DNA from: Streptomyces sp. D2-8
GTDB lineage: Bacteria > Actinomycetota > Actinomycetes > Streptomycetales > Streptomycetaceae
Direction of reading: 5' to 3'
Length of the DNA stretch: 64,000 bases
NCBI RefSeq assembly: GCF_023184515.1
Contig: NZ_JAAHBP010000012.1
Location: 1-64,000, forward strand
Made by a program: the position numbers and the translations under genes. Under the pieces are notes generated by a model, which ran no database searches, was not told where the DNA came from, and saw only the letters and a program-made list of their open reading frames with translations. This document shows positions 1-11,623 of this stretch, piece by piece; position 1 is the first letter of the stretch; the number at the start of each line of letters is the position of its first letter.

Positions 1-4057
<4,057 letters not shown>

Positions 4058-4210
4058 CGCGCTCGACTGCCCTTTCGGCCGAATTACCGCAAGACTTCTG
4101 AGTGGGGGAATGTTCGGCCCGATCGTAGGCAGGGGGGTCTCTCCCCCTTCTCAGTGTCCGGCCTCGCTTCGGTAATTCGGCTCGGACGAAAGGGAGGGGA
4201 AAAGGAGAAG

Positions 4211-4273
4211 GCGCCATGACCGGGCGGTGGACGGGGACCGCACTCCCCGTGTCCCACCGCCCGGTCATGGCGC
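4211..4273 (-). terminator. Long hairpin, probable terminator after amine oxidase gene
   Basis: Arms 4211-4230 and 4254-4273 are perfectly complementary over 20 bp. A further 7-bp inner stem (4231-4237 with 4244-4250) is separated by a 3-nt bulge. It lies 10 bp past the stop of the minus-strand amine oxidase and 154 bp before the PKS start, so it probably ends the amine oxidase transcript. The PKS promoter would then lie in 4058-4210. The arms contain TGACCGGGC-like sequence, but no 11-bp-spaced repeat is seen here. Confidence 0.75.
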
Positions 4274-4282
4274 TGCCGTCGG

Positions 4283-5704
4283 TCAGCCCGCGAGGGTCGC
4301 GGCCTGTTCCGCGGCACGGAAGCCGGACTCCAGGGCGCCTTCCACGAAGGCCCCGTTCCAGCCGCTCGCTATGTCGCCGCCGGCGAAGACGATGCGGCCG
4401 AACGGCTGCTGGATGTCCGGCAGCTGACGCAGGAGCTGTCCCGGCCGGCGCAGGCCCCAGCCGCCGCGCGCGTACGGGTCCTTGTGCCACTCCTTCGCCC
4501 GGTACTCGACGACCCTGGCCTCCGGCAGCAGCCCGCGGACTGCGGCGCGCACGGCCTGCGGGTCGGACACGTCGAGGGCGGGCCCGGTGAAGGCGACGAA
4601 GATGCGGCCGTCGGGCAGCTGCTTCTGCGGGATCAGCAGCAGGATGGGGGCGCCCTCCGGGGCCTGGGCGGAGACCGCCTCGGAGGTGCCCCGCACCCGC
4701 AACCACAGCTTGGTGGCGTGCGGGACGCCGAGGCCCTCGCGGGCGGCGTCGGCGTACACCGCGGGCAGGCCCGGCTCGAAGGTGAGGGTGGACCACAGGT
4801 TGACGGGCGTGGCGAGCACGACCACCGGTGCCTTGTGGACCCGGCCGCCGCGGACCTCGACGTGGGTGAGGCCGCCGCGTTCGCGGATCGCCGTGACCGG
4901 CGAGTTGAGGCTGACGGTCGCGCCGGACTCGCGCAGCATCCGTTCCAGGATGGAGATCATGCCGCCCTGGGGCAGCCGGCTCATCACCGAGAGGAACTTG
5001 TCGTAGGTGCCGCCCGCGAGCTGGTACCACTGGGCGAGGCCGGTGAGGGAGCCGGTGCGGTTGCCGCCGGCGAACACGGAGGTGGCGCCGCTCACCCAGT
5101 CGTGGTCGACCCCGGTCAGCTGGAGCTGGGCGATGCGGTCGGCGAGCGAGAGACGGTCCACCGACGACAGCAGGTCCTTGCGGTGGAGCGGCTCGTAGGG
5201 CCGCTCGAAGTACTGCTCGGAGCCTGCGTAGAAGTCCGCGAAGAGGCTGTTGAGGCGGGCGCCCGCCTCCTGCGGGGAGTGGCTGGCGTAGCCGTCGGGG
5301 CCGGGCATGACCATGCGGGTGGCGTGTACGTCCTCGGTGGTGGTCAGCGAGTAGCGCTTCAGTTCGCGGGCCACGAGGTCCTGGCCGGGGCCGAACCAGC
5401 CGCCGCCCAGTTCGATGTGCTGGCCGGCCAGGGTGCCGGGCTCGATACGGCCGCCGATCCGGTCGCGCGCCTCCAGGACCAGGACCTTCATGCCGCGGGC
5501 GCCCAGCTCGCGGGCGACCGTGCCGCCCGCGTAGCCGGCGCCGACGACGATGGCGTCGTACGGCGTGCCCTCGGCCGCGGCGGAGGACGCCGTCGCCGTG
5601 ACGGCACCGGCGGCGAGCGCGGAGGCGCCCGCCGCCTTCAGGAGCGTTCGTCTGGTGACGCGTCCGTGGGCGCGAGGGGTCGTGCTGTCGCCGTTCTCGG
5701 TCAT
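4283..5704 (-). CDS. Flavin-dependent amine oxidase (MAO family), Tat-signalled
   Basis: 473 aa from the ATG at 5704; GAAAGG lies about 10 nt upstream, and a longer in-frame start at 5827 lacks this. The N-terminus has the twin-arginine motif TRRTLLKAAG followed by an Ala-rich hydrophobic stretch and a likely SSAAA cleavage region. The FAD Rossmann motif VVGAGYAGGTVARELG and the LEARDRIGGR motif follow (about 50-85). The C-terminal FAD-contact motif FAGGDIASGWNGAF is near residue 445. Family members oxidise amines to imines or remove electrons from carbon chains with FAD and O2. The gene is a paralogue of the one at 9646, with the same length and layout. In a polyketide-alkaloid cluster it is a candidate for amine/imine oxidation or ring desaturation. 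The substrate is unknown, and a Tat signal on a tailoring enzyme is unusual. Confidence 0.9.
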   Translation of the reverse strand: MTENGDSTTPRAHGRVTRRTLLKAAGASALAAGAVTATASSAAAEGTPYDAIVVGAGYAGGTVARELGARGMKVLVLEARDRIGGRIEPGTLAGQHIELGGGWFGPGQDLVARELKRYSLTTTEDVHATRMVMPGPDGYASHSPQEAGARLNSLFADFYAGSEQYFERPYEPLHRKDLLSSVDRLSLADRIAQLQLTGVDHDWVSGATSVFAGGNRTGSLTGLAQWYQLAGGTYDKFLSVMSRLPQGGMISILERMLRESGATVSLNSPVTAIRERGGLTHVEVRGGRVHKAPVVVLATPVNLWSTLTFEPGLPAVYADAAREGLGVPHATKLWLRVRGTSEAVSAQAPEGAPILLLIPQKQLPDGRIFVAFTGPALDVSDPQAVRAAVRGLLPEARVVEYRAKEWHKDPYARGGWGLRRPGQLLRQLPDIQQPFGRIVFAGGDIASGWNGAFVEGALESGFRAAEQAATLAG

Positions 5705-5830
5705 GGAACACACCTTTCGCGAAAAGCGGGATGAGCGGGAATTGCGGAACGGAAAGCGCACGGAATCGACGGACGGAAACGACGGACGAATGGCGCATTC
5801 GATTCCGGGCCGCCGGTGTTCGGGCATGGG
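5705..5830. promoter_or_regulatory. Probable promoter region of amine oxidase gene with CGGAA repeats
   Basis: This stretch lies between the terminator at 5831-5872 and the amine oxidase start. On the plus strand ACGGAA recurs around 5755-5790; two copies are 11 bp apart and the next is 13 bp away. The near-11-bp spacing recalls SARP boxes, but the motif differs from the clearer array at 8222-8272. No confident -10/-35 pair was seen. Confidence 0.3.
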
Positions 5831-5872
5831 GAAGGGGCCGGTTCCGACGGGGGATTCGGAACCGGCCCCTTC
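5831..5872 (-). terminator. Hairpin terminator after imine reductase gene
   Basis: Perfect 17-bp arms (5831-5847 and 5856-5872) enclose an 8-nt loop, about 30 bp past the stop codon of the minus-strand imine-reductase-like gene. It separates that gene from the downstream amine oxidase. Confidence 0.75.
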
Positions 5873-5902
5873 GTCAGGGGATGAAGCGAATACCGGGCCC
5901 GG

Positions 5903-6790
5903 TCACTGCTTCGGGCGGCGGTATGCCTTCACGACGCTGGCGTAGCTGTTCTTGGCGTGGCCCTGGGCGATGATGCCCTCCATGAGCGCCTCGGAGTACT
6001 TGGGCAGTTCGGTGTCGACACCGAGCGCCTCGCTCTCCTCGACGAGGTGCTTGAGCGCGCCCAGGTGCGTCTCCAGGGTGGCGTCGTTGGCCGGGAACTT
6101 CTCGTCGCCGGCGTCGATCTGCGCGGCGTAGTCGGCCGTGAACATCTTGATGGCGTCGAGCCACATGTGCGCCCACGGCAGGAACTCCTGCGCCTTGACG
6201 CCGCCGGTCTCCACGATGGCCACGCCGTGCAGGAAGCTGTTGAGGGCGCCCCACATCAGGCCGAGCAGCGACACGTCGAACAGGGCGGGCTTGCCGTGGT
6301 CGGTGCCGAGGTAGGTGGTGCCGCCGCCGAGGAGCTTCAGCACGGGCTCGTGCGCGTCGAAGACGGCCTGGTCGCCCGCGTAGAAGAGGACGGAGGTCTC
6401 GGCGCCGATGCCGGGCGGGGTGATCATGATGGCGCCGTCGAGGTACTTGGCGCCGTTCTTCTCCGCCCACTCGGCGGTCTGCCGGGCCTGCTCGGAGGAG
6501 CCCGTGGTCAGGTTGACGACGGTCTTGCCGCGCAGGGCGTCGCCGAGCGAGCCGATGACGTCGTGCACCACGTCGTACGTCGACACGCAGACGATCACGA
6601 GGTCGCTCGCGGCGACCGCGTCGGCGGGCTTCGCGGCGAGGACGGCGCCGTCCGCGACGAGGCCGTCGGCCTTGTCCGCCGAGCGGTTCCACACGGTGGT
6701 GGCGTGACCCGCCTTCAGGAAGGCGGCGGCCAGGGCCTGCCCCATCAGGCCGAGGCCGAGCACCGACACCGCGGTGTGGTTGTCACCCAT
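5903..6790 (-). CDS. NAD(P)H-dependent imine reductase-like protein (6-phosphogluconate/beta-hydroxyacid dehydrogenase superfamily)
   Basis: 295 aa, the usual length for bacterial imine reductases. An N-terminal Rossmann motif, LGLGLMGQALAAAFLKAGH, is followed by VWNRS, the NADP-preferring turn of this family. A helical C-terminal dimerisation domain follows. Asp172 in LFDVSLLGLMWG sits where imine reductases carry the catalytic Asp or Tyr; beta-hydroxyacid dehydrogenases have a conserved Lys there. The start is supported by GGAGGA upstream. It lies 86 bp after the flavoenzyme gene ending at 6877, so they are probably cotranscribed. Reduction of a cyclic imine formed after transamination of a polyketide aldehyde would fit, as with CycN in cyclizidine biosynthesis (family knowledge). 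A different reductase role in the same superfamily cannot be excluded. Confidence 0.8.
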   Translation of the reverse strand: MGDNHTAVSVLGLGLMGQALAAAFLKAGHATTVWNRSADKADGLVADGAVLAAKPADAVAASDLVIVCVSTYDVVHDVIGSLGDALRGKTVVNLTTGSSEQARQTAEWAEKNGAKYLDGAIMITPPGIGAETSVLFYAGDQAVFDAHEPVLKLLGGGTTYLGTDHGKPALFDVSLLGLMWGALNSFLHGVAIVETGGVKAQEFLPWAHMWLDAIKMFTADYAAQIDAGDEKFPANDATLETHLGALKHLVEESEALGVDTELPKYSEALMEGIIAQGHAKNSYASVVKAYRRPKQ

Positions 6791-6876
6791 GAATCAGTTC
6801 CTCCAGTACGAAAGTGGTGTGCTGAGCGAACCGGCACGCGGGGCGCGCCGGTGAAAGAGGGGGTCCGGGCGTCGAC

Positions 6877-8052
6877 TCAGAGGAAGACGGTGCCGGGCTC
6901 CAGGCCGACCAGGACGCGGCCCTGGAGTTCGAGGTTGACGTCGGCGTTGGCGAGGGCGTGCAGCGAGAAGCCCTGGATGTCGCGGTGGAAGCGCTGTAGG
7001 TGGACGTCGCGCCGGATGACGGAGCCGCCGCTCGCGTTGAAGAGGATCTCCACGGCCTCCTTGGCCAGTTGGGCGGCGAAGCCGGTCTGGCCGCGCACGA
7101 TCGCCTTCTCGGCGTCGGTGGGCTGCTCGCCGGCGTCGGCGCGGTCCTGGAGGAGGGTGAGCCAGCGGGTCGACAGCGCCTCGGCGGCGTCGATCTTGTT
7201 GGCGGCCGTGGCGACCTGGATCTGGGTGAGCGGGTGCAGCTTCTGGTCGGTCCAGTCGGTGTACGTGATGCCGCGGCCGGGGAGGCGCTCGAGGAACAGC
7301 TCGTAGGCGCCGCGGGCGATGCCGATGAACACGGCGGCGCACTCGGCCATGACGAAGCTGAGCAGGCCGTAGTTGCGGCCGGTGGCGCCCAGGTTGGAGC
7401 GGTCGCCGGTCGCGCTGACCATGACCTCCTCGAAGGACACGGCGTGGTGGGCCGGCACGAAGACGTCCTCGGCGACCGCGGTGGCACTGCCGGTGGCGGC
7501 GCCGGCCGAGACGTCCCAGTCGTCGACGATCTTGAGGTCGGACATGGGGACGAGGGCCATGATCTCGCCCTCGGTGCCGTCCGGGTTGCGCACCATCGCG
7601 GCGGTGAAGTCCCAGTCGGCGCCCTTGCAGCCGGTGTTGAACTTCCAGGTGCCGTTGAGGAGGTAGCCGCCCTCGGTGGGAACCGCGACGCCGGTCGGCG
7701 CGAACGCGCTGGAGATCTTGACGGAGCCGGCCGCGAAGACCTCCTCCTGGGCGCGGTCGGGGTAGAGCGTCGCCGTCCAGGTGCTCGTCACCCACACCAT
7801 CGTCACCCAGGCGGCGGCCGGGCAGCCGCGGCCGATCTCGGTGATGACCCGGGCCTGGTCGGCGAGCGGCAGGTCGAGCCCGCCGAACCGGCGCGGCACG
7901 GCCATGCGGAACACCCCGGCCTTCTCCAGGAGTTCGATGCTCTCGTCCAGCAGCCAGCCGCGGTCCTCGGCGGCACGGCCGTTCTCGCGCAGGGTCGGGA
8001 CGATGCTGTCCACGGCTTCCAGTACGGCTGCCAGGTCGTCGTTCGTGGCCAT
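6877..8052 (-). CDS. Acyl-CoA-dehydrogenase-fold flavoenzyme, probable class D flavin monooxygenase (HsaA/HpaB-like)
   Basis: 391 aa from the ATG at 8052, with GAGGAG upstream. It has the all-helical N-terminus, a central beta domain (GGYLLNGTWKFNTGC near 140) and a C-terminal helical bundle ending LQRFHRDIQGFSLHA. This pattern is typical of Acyl-CoA_dh_2 proteins such as HsaA, which use reduced flavin supplied by a partner reductase to hydroxylate. Two flavin reductases occur nearby (12912-13457 and 21799-22473). It is a close paralogue, of identical length, of the gene at 11624. The lack of acyl-CoA ligase and ETF genes argues for oxygenation rather than beta-oxidation. The substrate is unknown. 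Confidence 0.8.
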   Translation of the reverse strand: MATNDDLAAVLEAVDSIVPTLRENGRAAEDRGWLLDESIELLEKAGVFRMAVPRRFGGLDLPLADQARVITEIGRGCPAAAWVTMVWVTSTWTATLYPDRAQEEVFAAGSVKISSAFAPTGVAVPTEGGYLLNGTWKFNTGCKGADWDFTAAMVRNPDGTEGEIMALVPMSDLKIVDDWDVSAGAATGSATAVAEDVFVPAHHAVSFEEVMVSATGDRSNLGATGRNYGLLSFVMAECAAVFIGIARGAYELFLERLPGRGITYTDWTDQKLHPLTQIQVATAANKIDAAEALSTRWLTLLQDRADAGEQPTDAEKAIVRGQTGFAAQLAKEAVEILFNASGGSVIRRDVHLQRFHRDIQGFSLHALANADVNLELQGRVLVGLEPGTVFL

Positions 8053-8221
8053 TTCCGGCTCCTCGATTGTGATTCCTACTGCCGGTCGAGAGGCGCGAGA
8101 ACCCAACGCTCCCCGGCAGTTCGAAACCTTACTGAAGGGCCCGGAGAAATGAGTAAGAGCACACTCATCGCCCGGTCATCACTCCCGCACCTCCGGAAAC
8201 CGGAGGGGATCCGACACACCA

Positions 8222-8272
8222 TTACCGGGCAATTACCGGCCACTGACCGGGAAATGACCGGACGGTGCCCGG
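8222..8272 (+). promoter_or_regulatory. Array of five heptamers at 11-bp period: probable SARP-binding boxes
   Basis: Heptamers of consensus TNACCGG start at 8222, 8233, 8244, 8255 and 8266 (TTACCGG, TTACCGG, TGACCGG, TGACCGG, TGCCCGG), each exactly 11 bp from the next. SARP activators are known to bind direct heptamers separated by 4 bp just upstream of the -10 element. The array lies 27 bp before the ATG at 8299, in the intergenic region shared with the divergent flavoenzyme gene at 8052. No strong -10 is evident. Confidence 0.6.
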
Positions 8273-8298
8273 GAAGGCCCGTGTGGGAACATCCCAGC

Positions 8299-8886
8299 AT
8301 GACTCTTTCATGGCCCGAACTCGTACGGACGGCGGCCGAGGACACCACCTCGGTACTCGAAAAGGGAGCCGATCAGGACTGGCGCGGAAAGGCGGGTGAT
8401 CTGGACTGGAGCTGTCGTGAAACCCTTTCGCACATCGCGCTCGGGGTGGTGGGGTACGCGGGGCTGCTCATCGCCCGCCCCGCCGACCGCTACATCACCC
8501 TGTTCTCCTCGATCGACGGCCACGCCCCGGTCCCGGCCGCCCTGGAGGGCATCCGGATCGCCGGCACGCTGCTCGCCGGCACCGTCCGCGACACCCCGCC
8601 GGAGGCACGCGCCTGGCACCCGTACGGGCACTCGGACGCGGCCGGCTTCGCCGCGATGGGCGTGCTCGAACTCGTCGTCCACGGGCGGGACATCGCGCAG
8701 GCGGTAGGCGTGGAGTACACGCCGTCGGACGCCCTGGCGGCGCCTGTGGTCGAGCGGCTCTTCCCCGACGCGCCCACCGGTCACTCCGCCGCCGAGACGC
8801 TGCTGTGGTGCACGGGACGCACCGCGCTGCCCGGGCTGCCGCGGCGCGGCGCCTGGCGCTGGGACGGCCGGGTGCGCCAGGCCTGA
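8299..8886 (+). CDS. DinB/mycothiol-dependent maleylpyruvate isomerase-like protein
   Basis: 195 aa. The four-helix DinB/MDMPI fold is suggested by DWSCRETLSHIA (about residue 36) and LVVHGRDIAQAVG (about 127); the two His-containing helices are the usual metal-binding helices of this superfamily. Family members include mycothiol-dependent isomerases and thiol S-transferases, so it could handle a mycothiol adduct, an isomerisation or a detoxification step. An in-frame ATG at 8149 with GGAG upstream would add 50 residues, but the extension would swallow the SARP-box array and looks non-coding, so 8299 is preferred. The closing terminator at 8921-8957 makes it monocistronic. Confidence 0.7.
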   Translation: MTLSWPELVRTAAEDTTSVLEKGADQDWRGKAGDLDWSCRETLSHIALGVVGYAGLLIARPADRYITLFSSIDGHAPVPAALEGIRIAGTLLAGTVRDTPPEARAWHPYGHSDAAGFAAMGVLELVVHGRDIAQAVGVEYTPSDALAAPVVERLFPDAPTGHSAAETLLWCTGRTALPGLPRRGAWRWDGRVRQA

Positions 8887-8920
8887 GGCCGCCACCGCCC
8901 TCCCCCGCTCACCGGATCAC

Positions 8921-8957
8921 GTGCCGCCGGGCGACTGGAAAAGTCGCCCGGCGGCAC
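8921..8957 (+). terminator. Hairpin terminator after DinB-like gene
   Basis: 16-bp perfect arms (8921-8936 and 8942-8957) with a 5-nt loop, 34 bp after the stop codon at 8886. Confidence 0.75.
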
Positions 8958-9156
8958 TGTCATGTCGTGCCCCGCCCGCCTGGAGACCACGGCATTACCG
9001 CAGCGTGGCTGGAACGTTGAACGTGCCCGAATAGTGTCGGCCACGGAAATGCACGAGCGCCCGCACCGTCCGTGCAGCACCCACGTGGAACGTTCCTTTC
9101 TCGTGAACGTTTCCCTCAAACGTCTCTCCAGCCAAGAAGGCAGGTCGATTTCCGCC
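8958..9156 (+). promoter_or_regulatory. Promoter region of the SnoaL/amine oxidase operon with repeated GGAACGTT
   Basis: TGGAACGTT occurs at 9010-9018 and again at 9086-9094. Shorter GAACGT or AAACGT copies lie just after the first and at about 9105-9110 and 9118-9123. The repeats lie upstream of the first gene of a four-gene plus-strand set and differ from the TNACCGG boxes elsewhere, so a different regulator may act here. No confident -10/-35 was assigned. Confidence 0.3.
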
Positions 9157-9537
9157 ATGTCCGAGCTCATCGCGGAACTGGAAAACCACACCGCCCGCTA
9201 CGTCGAGGCCGTCAACGCCGGCGACTACGAGACGGTCGAGCAGTTCTACACCGCCGATGCGGTCGCCGTCTGGGAACCGGGCAAGCCGCTCAGCGGTGAC
9301 GAACGCCGGAAGTACCAGCGGGAATTCCTCGCGGCCGGGCCGCGGATGGCCGCCAAGCCCCGGCAGGTGTTCGTGACCGGCGAGACCGCGCTGATGATCG
9401 TCGACTGGACGATCGACCTCCCCGGCGCCGACGGCACCACCGATCACCTGGCCGGCGTCGGGGTGGACGTCCTGACCCGGGGCGAGGACGGGGTGTGGCG
9501 CTACGCCATCGACGACCCGTACGGCCAGGCGAGCTGA
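9157..9537 (+). CDS. SnoaL/ketosteroid isomerase-like small protein (NTF2 fold)
   Basis: 126 aa from the ATG at 9157, with AAGGCAGG upstream. The pattern is typical of SnoaL-like proteins: an N-terminal helix (ELENHTARYVEAVNAGDYETVEQFYTADAV is split by family convention into helix and first strand), then strands ending VLTRGEDGVWRYAIDDPYG. This fold serves cyclases, isomerases, dehydratases and scaffold proteins in polyketide tailoring. It is the first gene of a run with the second amine oxidase (9646) and the second SnoaL-like gene (11109), which suggests a shared step such as double-bond isomerisation or cyclisation. The exact role cannot be read from sequence. Confidence 0.8.
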   Translation: MSELIAELENHTARYVEAVNAGDYETVEQFYTADAVAVWEPGKPLSGDERRKYQREFLAAGPRMAAKPRQVFVTGETALMIVDWTIDLPGADGTTDHLAGVGVDVLTRGEDGVWRYAIDDPYGQAS

Positions 9538-9645
9538 CCGGCGCGAGCGCCGCGGCACGCAGAACCGAGAGCACCTTGGCCCATGAGTGACATGCAGGTT
9601 CCGCACGGCGGGCCCGCACCGAGTACACGGGGGACACACAGCACC

Positions 9646-11061
9646 ATGCACAGCAACGGACCCACCAGCGGGCGGCGGCCCACGCGCCGCACCCTGCTCA
9701 AGGCGGCCGGGGCGGCCGCCGTCGCGGTACCCGCCCTCGCCCCGGTCGCCTCGGCCGCCACCCGCGCCGCCGCGGCGGACTGGGACGTCATCGTCATCGG
9801 CGCGGGTTTCGCGGGCATCACCGCGGCCCGCGAACTGCGCGCCCGCGGCAAGCGGGTGCTCGTCCTGGAGGCCCGCGACCGCATCGGCGGCCGCACCTGG
9901 ACGGACAGCTACGGCGGCCAGTTGATCGAGCGCGGCGGGACCTGGGTCGAGCCGACCCAGCCCTACCTCGGCGCCGAACTCACGCGCTACAAACTGGCGT
10001 TGGAGGAGGACGAGCCGATCTCGACCACGTGGCTGCCGACGCCGAACGGCCCGCGGCAGTTCACGCCGGAGGACGGCTTCGGCCGGATGGGCACCGTATT
10101 CGAGCGTATGTTCGACGGCACGCGGACGTACTTCGAGAAGCCGTTCCAGCCCCTGCACCGGGCCGACCTGCTGCAGAGCCTGGACAAGCTGACGCTGCGC
10201 GACCGCCTGACCCAGCTCGCCCTCACGCCCGAGGAGGAACTCCTCGTCAACGGGCAGACGGCGGTCTACGCCGGCGGCGCGAGCACGGCCGGCGCCTTCA
10301 CGATGTTCGCCCACTGGTGGGCCCTGGCCGGCCACACCAACGCGGGCTGGAACGACACCATGCGCTGGCGCATCGCCAAGGGCACCAAGGCGCTGCTCCA
10401 GGCGATGATCGACGAGGCCAAGCCGACGATCAAGCTCAGCTCGCCGGTCGCCTCGGTGAACGACACCGGATCGCTGGTGTACGTCACCACCACCTCCGGC
10501 ACGCGCCACAGCGCCGCCGCGGTCGTCGTCGCGATGCCGGTCAACGCCCTGAGCACGGTCAAGTTCAGCCCGTCCCTGCCCGCGGCGCTCACCACCGCGA
10601 CGACCCAGGGCATCGCCGTGAAGAACGCGGTGAAGCTGTGGATCCACGCCCGCAAGGGAGCCGGCCGGGTCTACGGCCAGGGCGCCGAGGGCGGCTCTCA
10701 GATCCCCATGCTGCTGCCGTTCAAGGAAACCTCCGAAGGCATGCTCTACGTCGCCTTCAGCACCGACCCCCGGCTCGACCCGACCAACGTCGCCCAAGTG
10801 AAGAAGGCCGTGCAGCAGCTCGGCGTGAACCTGGACATCATCGGCGTCAAGGTGCACGACTGGGGCCGCGACCCCTACGCGCGCGGCGGCTGGGCGTTCC
10901 GCAAGCCGCGGCAGCTCACCACGCTCTACCCGGAGGTCACCTACACCAGCGGGCGGCTCTCCTTCGCCAGCGGCGACATAGCCAACGGCTGGAGCGGCTA
11001 CATCGACGGCGCCATCGAGTCCGGTCTGCGCGCCGCCCGGCAGGCAGCGGGCGAGGAATGA
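9646..11061 (+). CDS. Flavin-dependent amine oxidase (MAO family), Tat-signalled, paralogue of 4283-5704
   Basis: 471 aa from the ATG at 9646, chosen because it matches the N-terminus of the paralogue; an in-frame ATG at 9583 would add 21 residues. Tat motif TRRTLLKAAG near residue 15, followed by an Ala/Val-rich segment. FAD motif VIGAGFAGITAARELRARG, then LEARDRIGGRTW. The C-terminal FAD-binding motif FASGDIANGWSGY is near 445. Close similarity to the minus-strand enzyme at 4283 (FEKPFQPLHRADLLQSLDKL here, FERPYEPLHRKDLLSSVDRL there) shows a duplicated pair. Its stop codon overlaps an ATG at 11058 (ATGA), so the downstream SnoaL-like gene may be translationally coupled. It probably catalyses an amine or C-N oxidation step. 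Confidence 0.9.
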   Translation: MHSNGPTSGRRPTRRTLLKAAGAAAVAVPALAPVASAATRAAAADWDVIVIGAGFAGITAARELRARGKRVLVLEARDRIGGRTWTDSYGGQLIERGGTWVEPTQPYLGAELTRYKLALEEDEPISTTWLPTPNGPRQFTPEDGFGRMGTVFERMFDGTRTYFEKPFQPLHRADLLQSLDKLTLRDRLTQLALTPEEELLVNGQTAVYAGGASTAGAFTMFAHWWALAGHTNAGWNDTMRWRIAKGTKALLQAMIDEAKPTIKLSSPVASVNDTGSLVYVTTTSGTRHSAAAVVVAMPVNALSTVKFSPSLPAALTTATTQGIAVKNAVKLWIHARKGAGRVYGQGAEGGSQIPMLLPFKETSEGMLYVAFSTDPRLDPTNVAQVKKAVQQLGVNLDIIGVKVHDWGRDPYARGGWAFRKPRQLTTLYPEVTYTSGRLSFASGDIANGWSGYIDGAIESGLRAARQAAGEE

Positions 11062-11108
11062 CCACCGAGGCATCACCCACCCACCCCCCGGAAGGGAACC
11101 GCATCCCC

Positions 11109-11549
11109 ATGTCAGCCACGTCAGCCACCACCTTCACCGTCCCCTTCGACCCGGAACGGCCCGACCTCACCGACGACACCGACATTCAGAACGAGATCTT
11201 CATCCAGGTGTTCAACTCGGGTGACGGCGAGCTGTTCAACCGCCTCTACCTCGACGACTCGGTATCGAACTTCTCCGGCGAGCCCCTGACGGGCGCCGAC
11301 CGGCTGACGTTCTTCAAGGAGTTCCTGGCCTCGAAGCCGACCCTCAAGGCGAGTGTCACCCACTCGTACGTGGCCGGAGACGTGGCGCTGATCGGGGTCG
11401 AGTACTCCATCGACACCACCGGCCCGGACGGTGAGCCGGTCCGGCTGGAGGGCGTCTGCACCGATGTGCTCCGCAAGACCGAGGACGGCCGCTGGCTGAT
11501 GGCCATCGACCGTCCGGTGGCCGCGTCCGGCCTCGTCGCCGACCAGTGA
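11109..11549 (+). CDS. Second SnoaL-like (NTF2-fold) protein
   Basis: 146 aa from the ATG at 11109, which has GGAAGGG about 11 nt upstream. An alternative in-frame ATG at 11058 overlaps the stop of the preceding amine oxidase and would give 163 aa. The pattern resembles the SnoaL-like protein at 9157: helix with FIQVFNSGDGELFNRLYLDDSV, strands with GVEYSIDTTGPDGEPVRLEGVCTDVLRK split over the sheet, and a terminal DGRWLMAIDRPV. The pair flanks the amine oxidase gene. A role in isomerisation, cyclisation or dehydration is possible; no catalytic residues can be assigned. Confidence 0.75.
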   Translation: MSATSATTFTVPFDPERPDLTDDTDIQNEIFIQVFNSGDGELFNRLYLDDSVSNFSGEPLTGADRLTFFKEFLASKPTLKASVTHSYVAGDVALIGVEYSIDTTGPDGEPVRLEGVCTDVLRKTEDGRWLMAIDRPVAASGLVADQ

Positions 11550-11554
11550 GCCCG

Positions 11555-11584
11555 GGAGCCCCCCTGGTGTGCCAGGGGGGCTCC
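11555..11584 (+). terminator. Hairpin between SnoaL-like gene and flavoenzyme gene
   Basis: 13-bp perfect arms (11555-11567 and 11572-11584) with a TGTG loop, directly after the stop at 11549. It could reduce read-through into the flavoenzyme gene at 11624. Confidence 0.65.
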
Positions 11585-11623
11585 GCCGTGCCGGAAACCC
11601 CCCAGATGGTCCGAGGAGAGACA

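Noticed and set aside
8149..8298. Upstream in-frame start for the DinB-like gene
   Set aside because: It has a GGAG nearby, but the 50-residue extension has no family support and would contain the SARP-box array.
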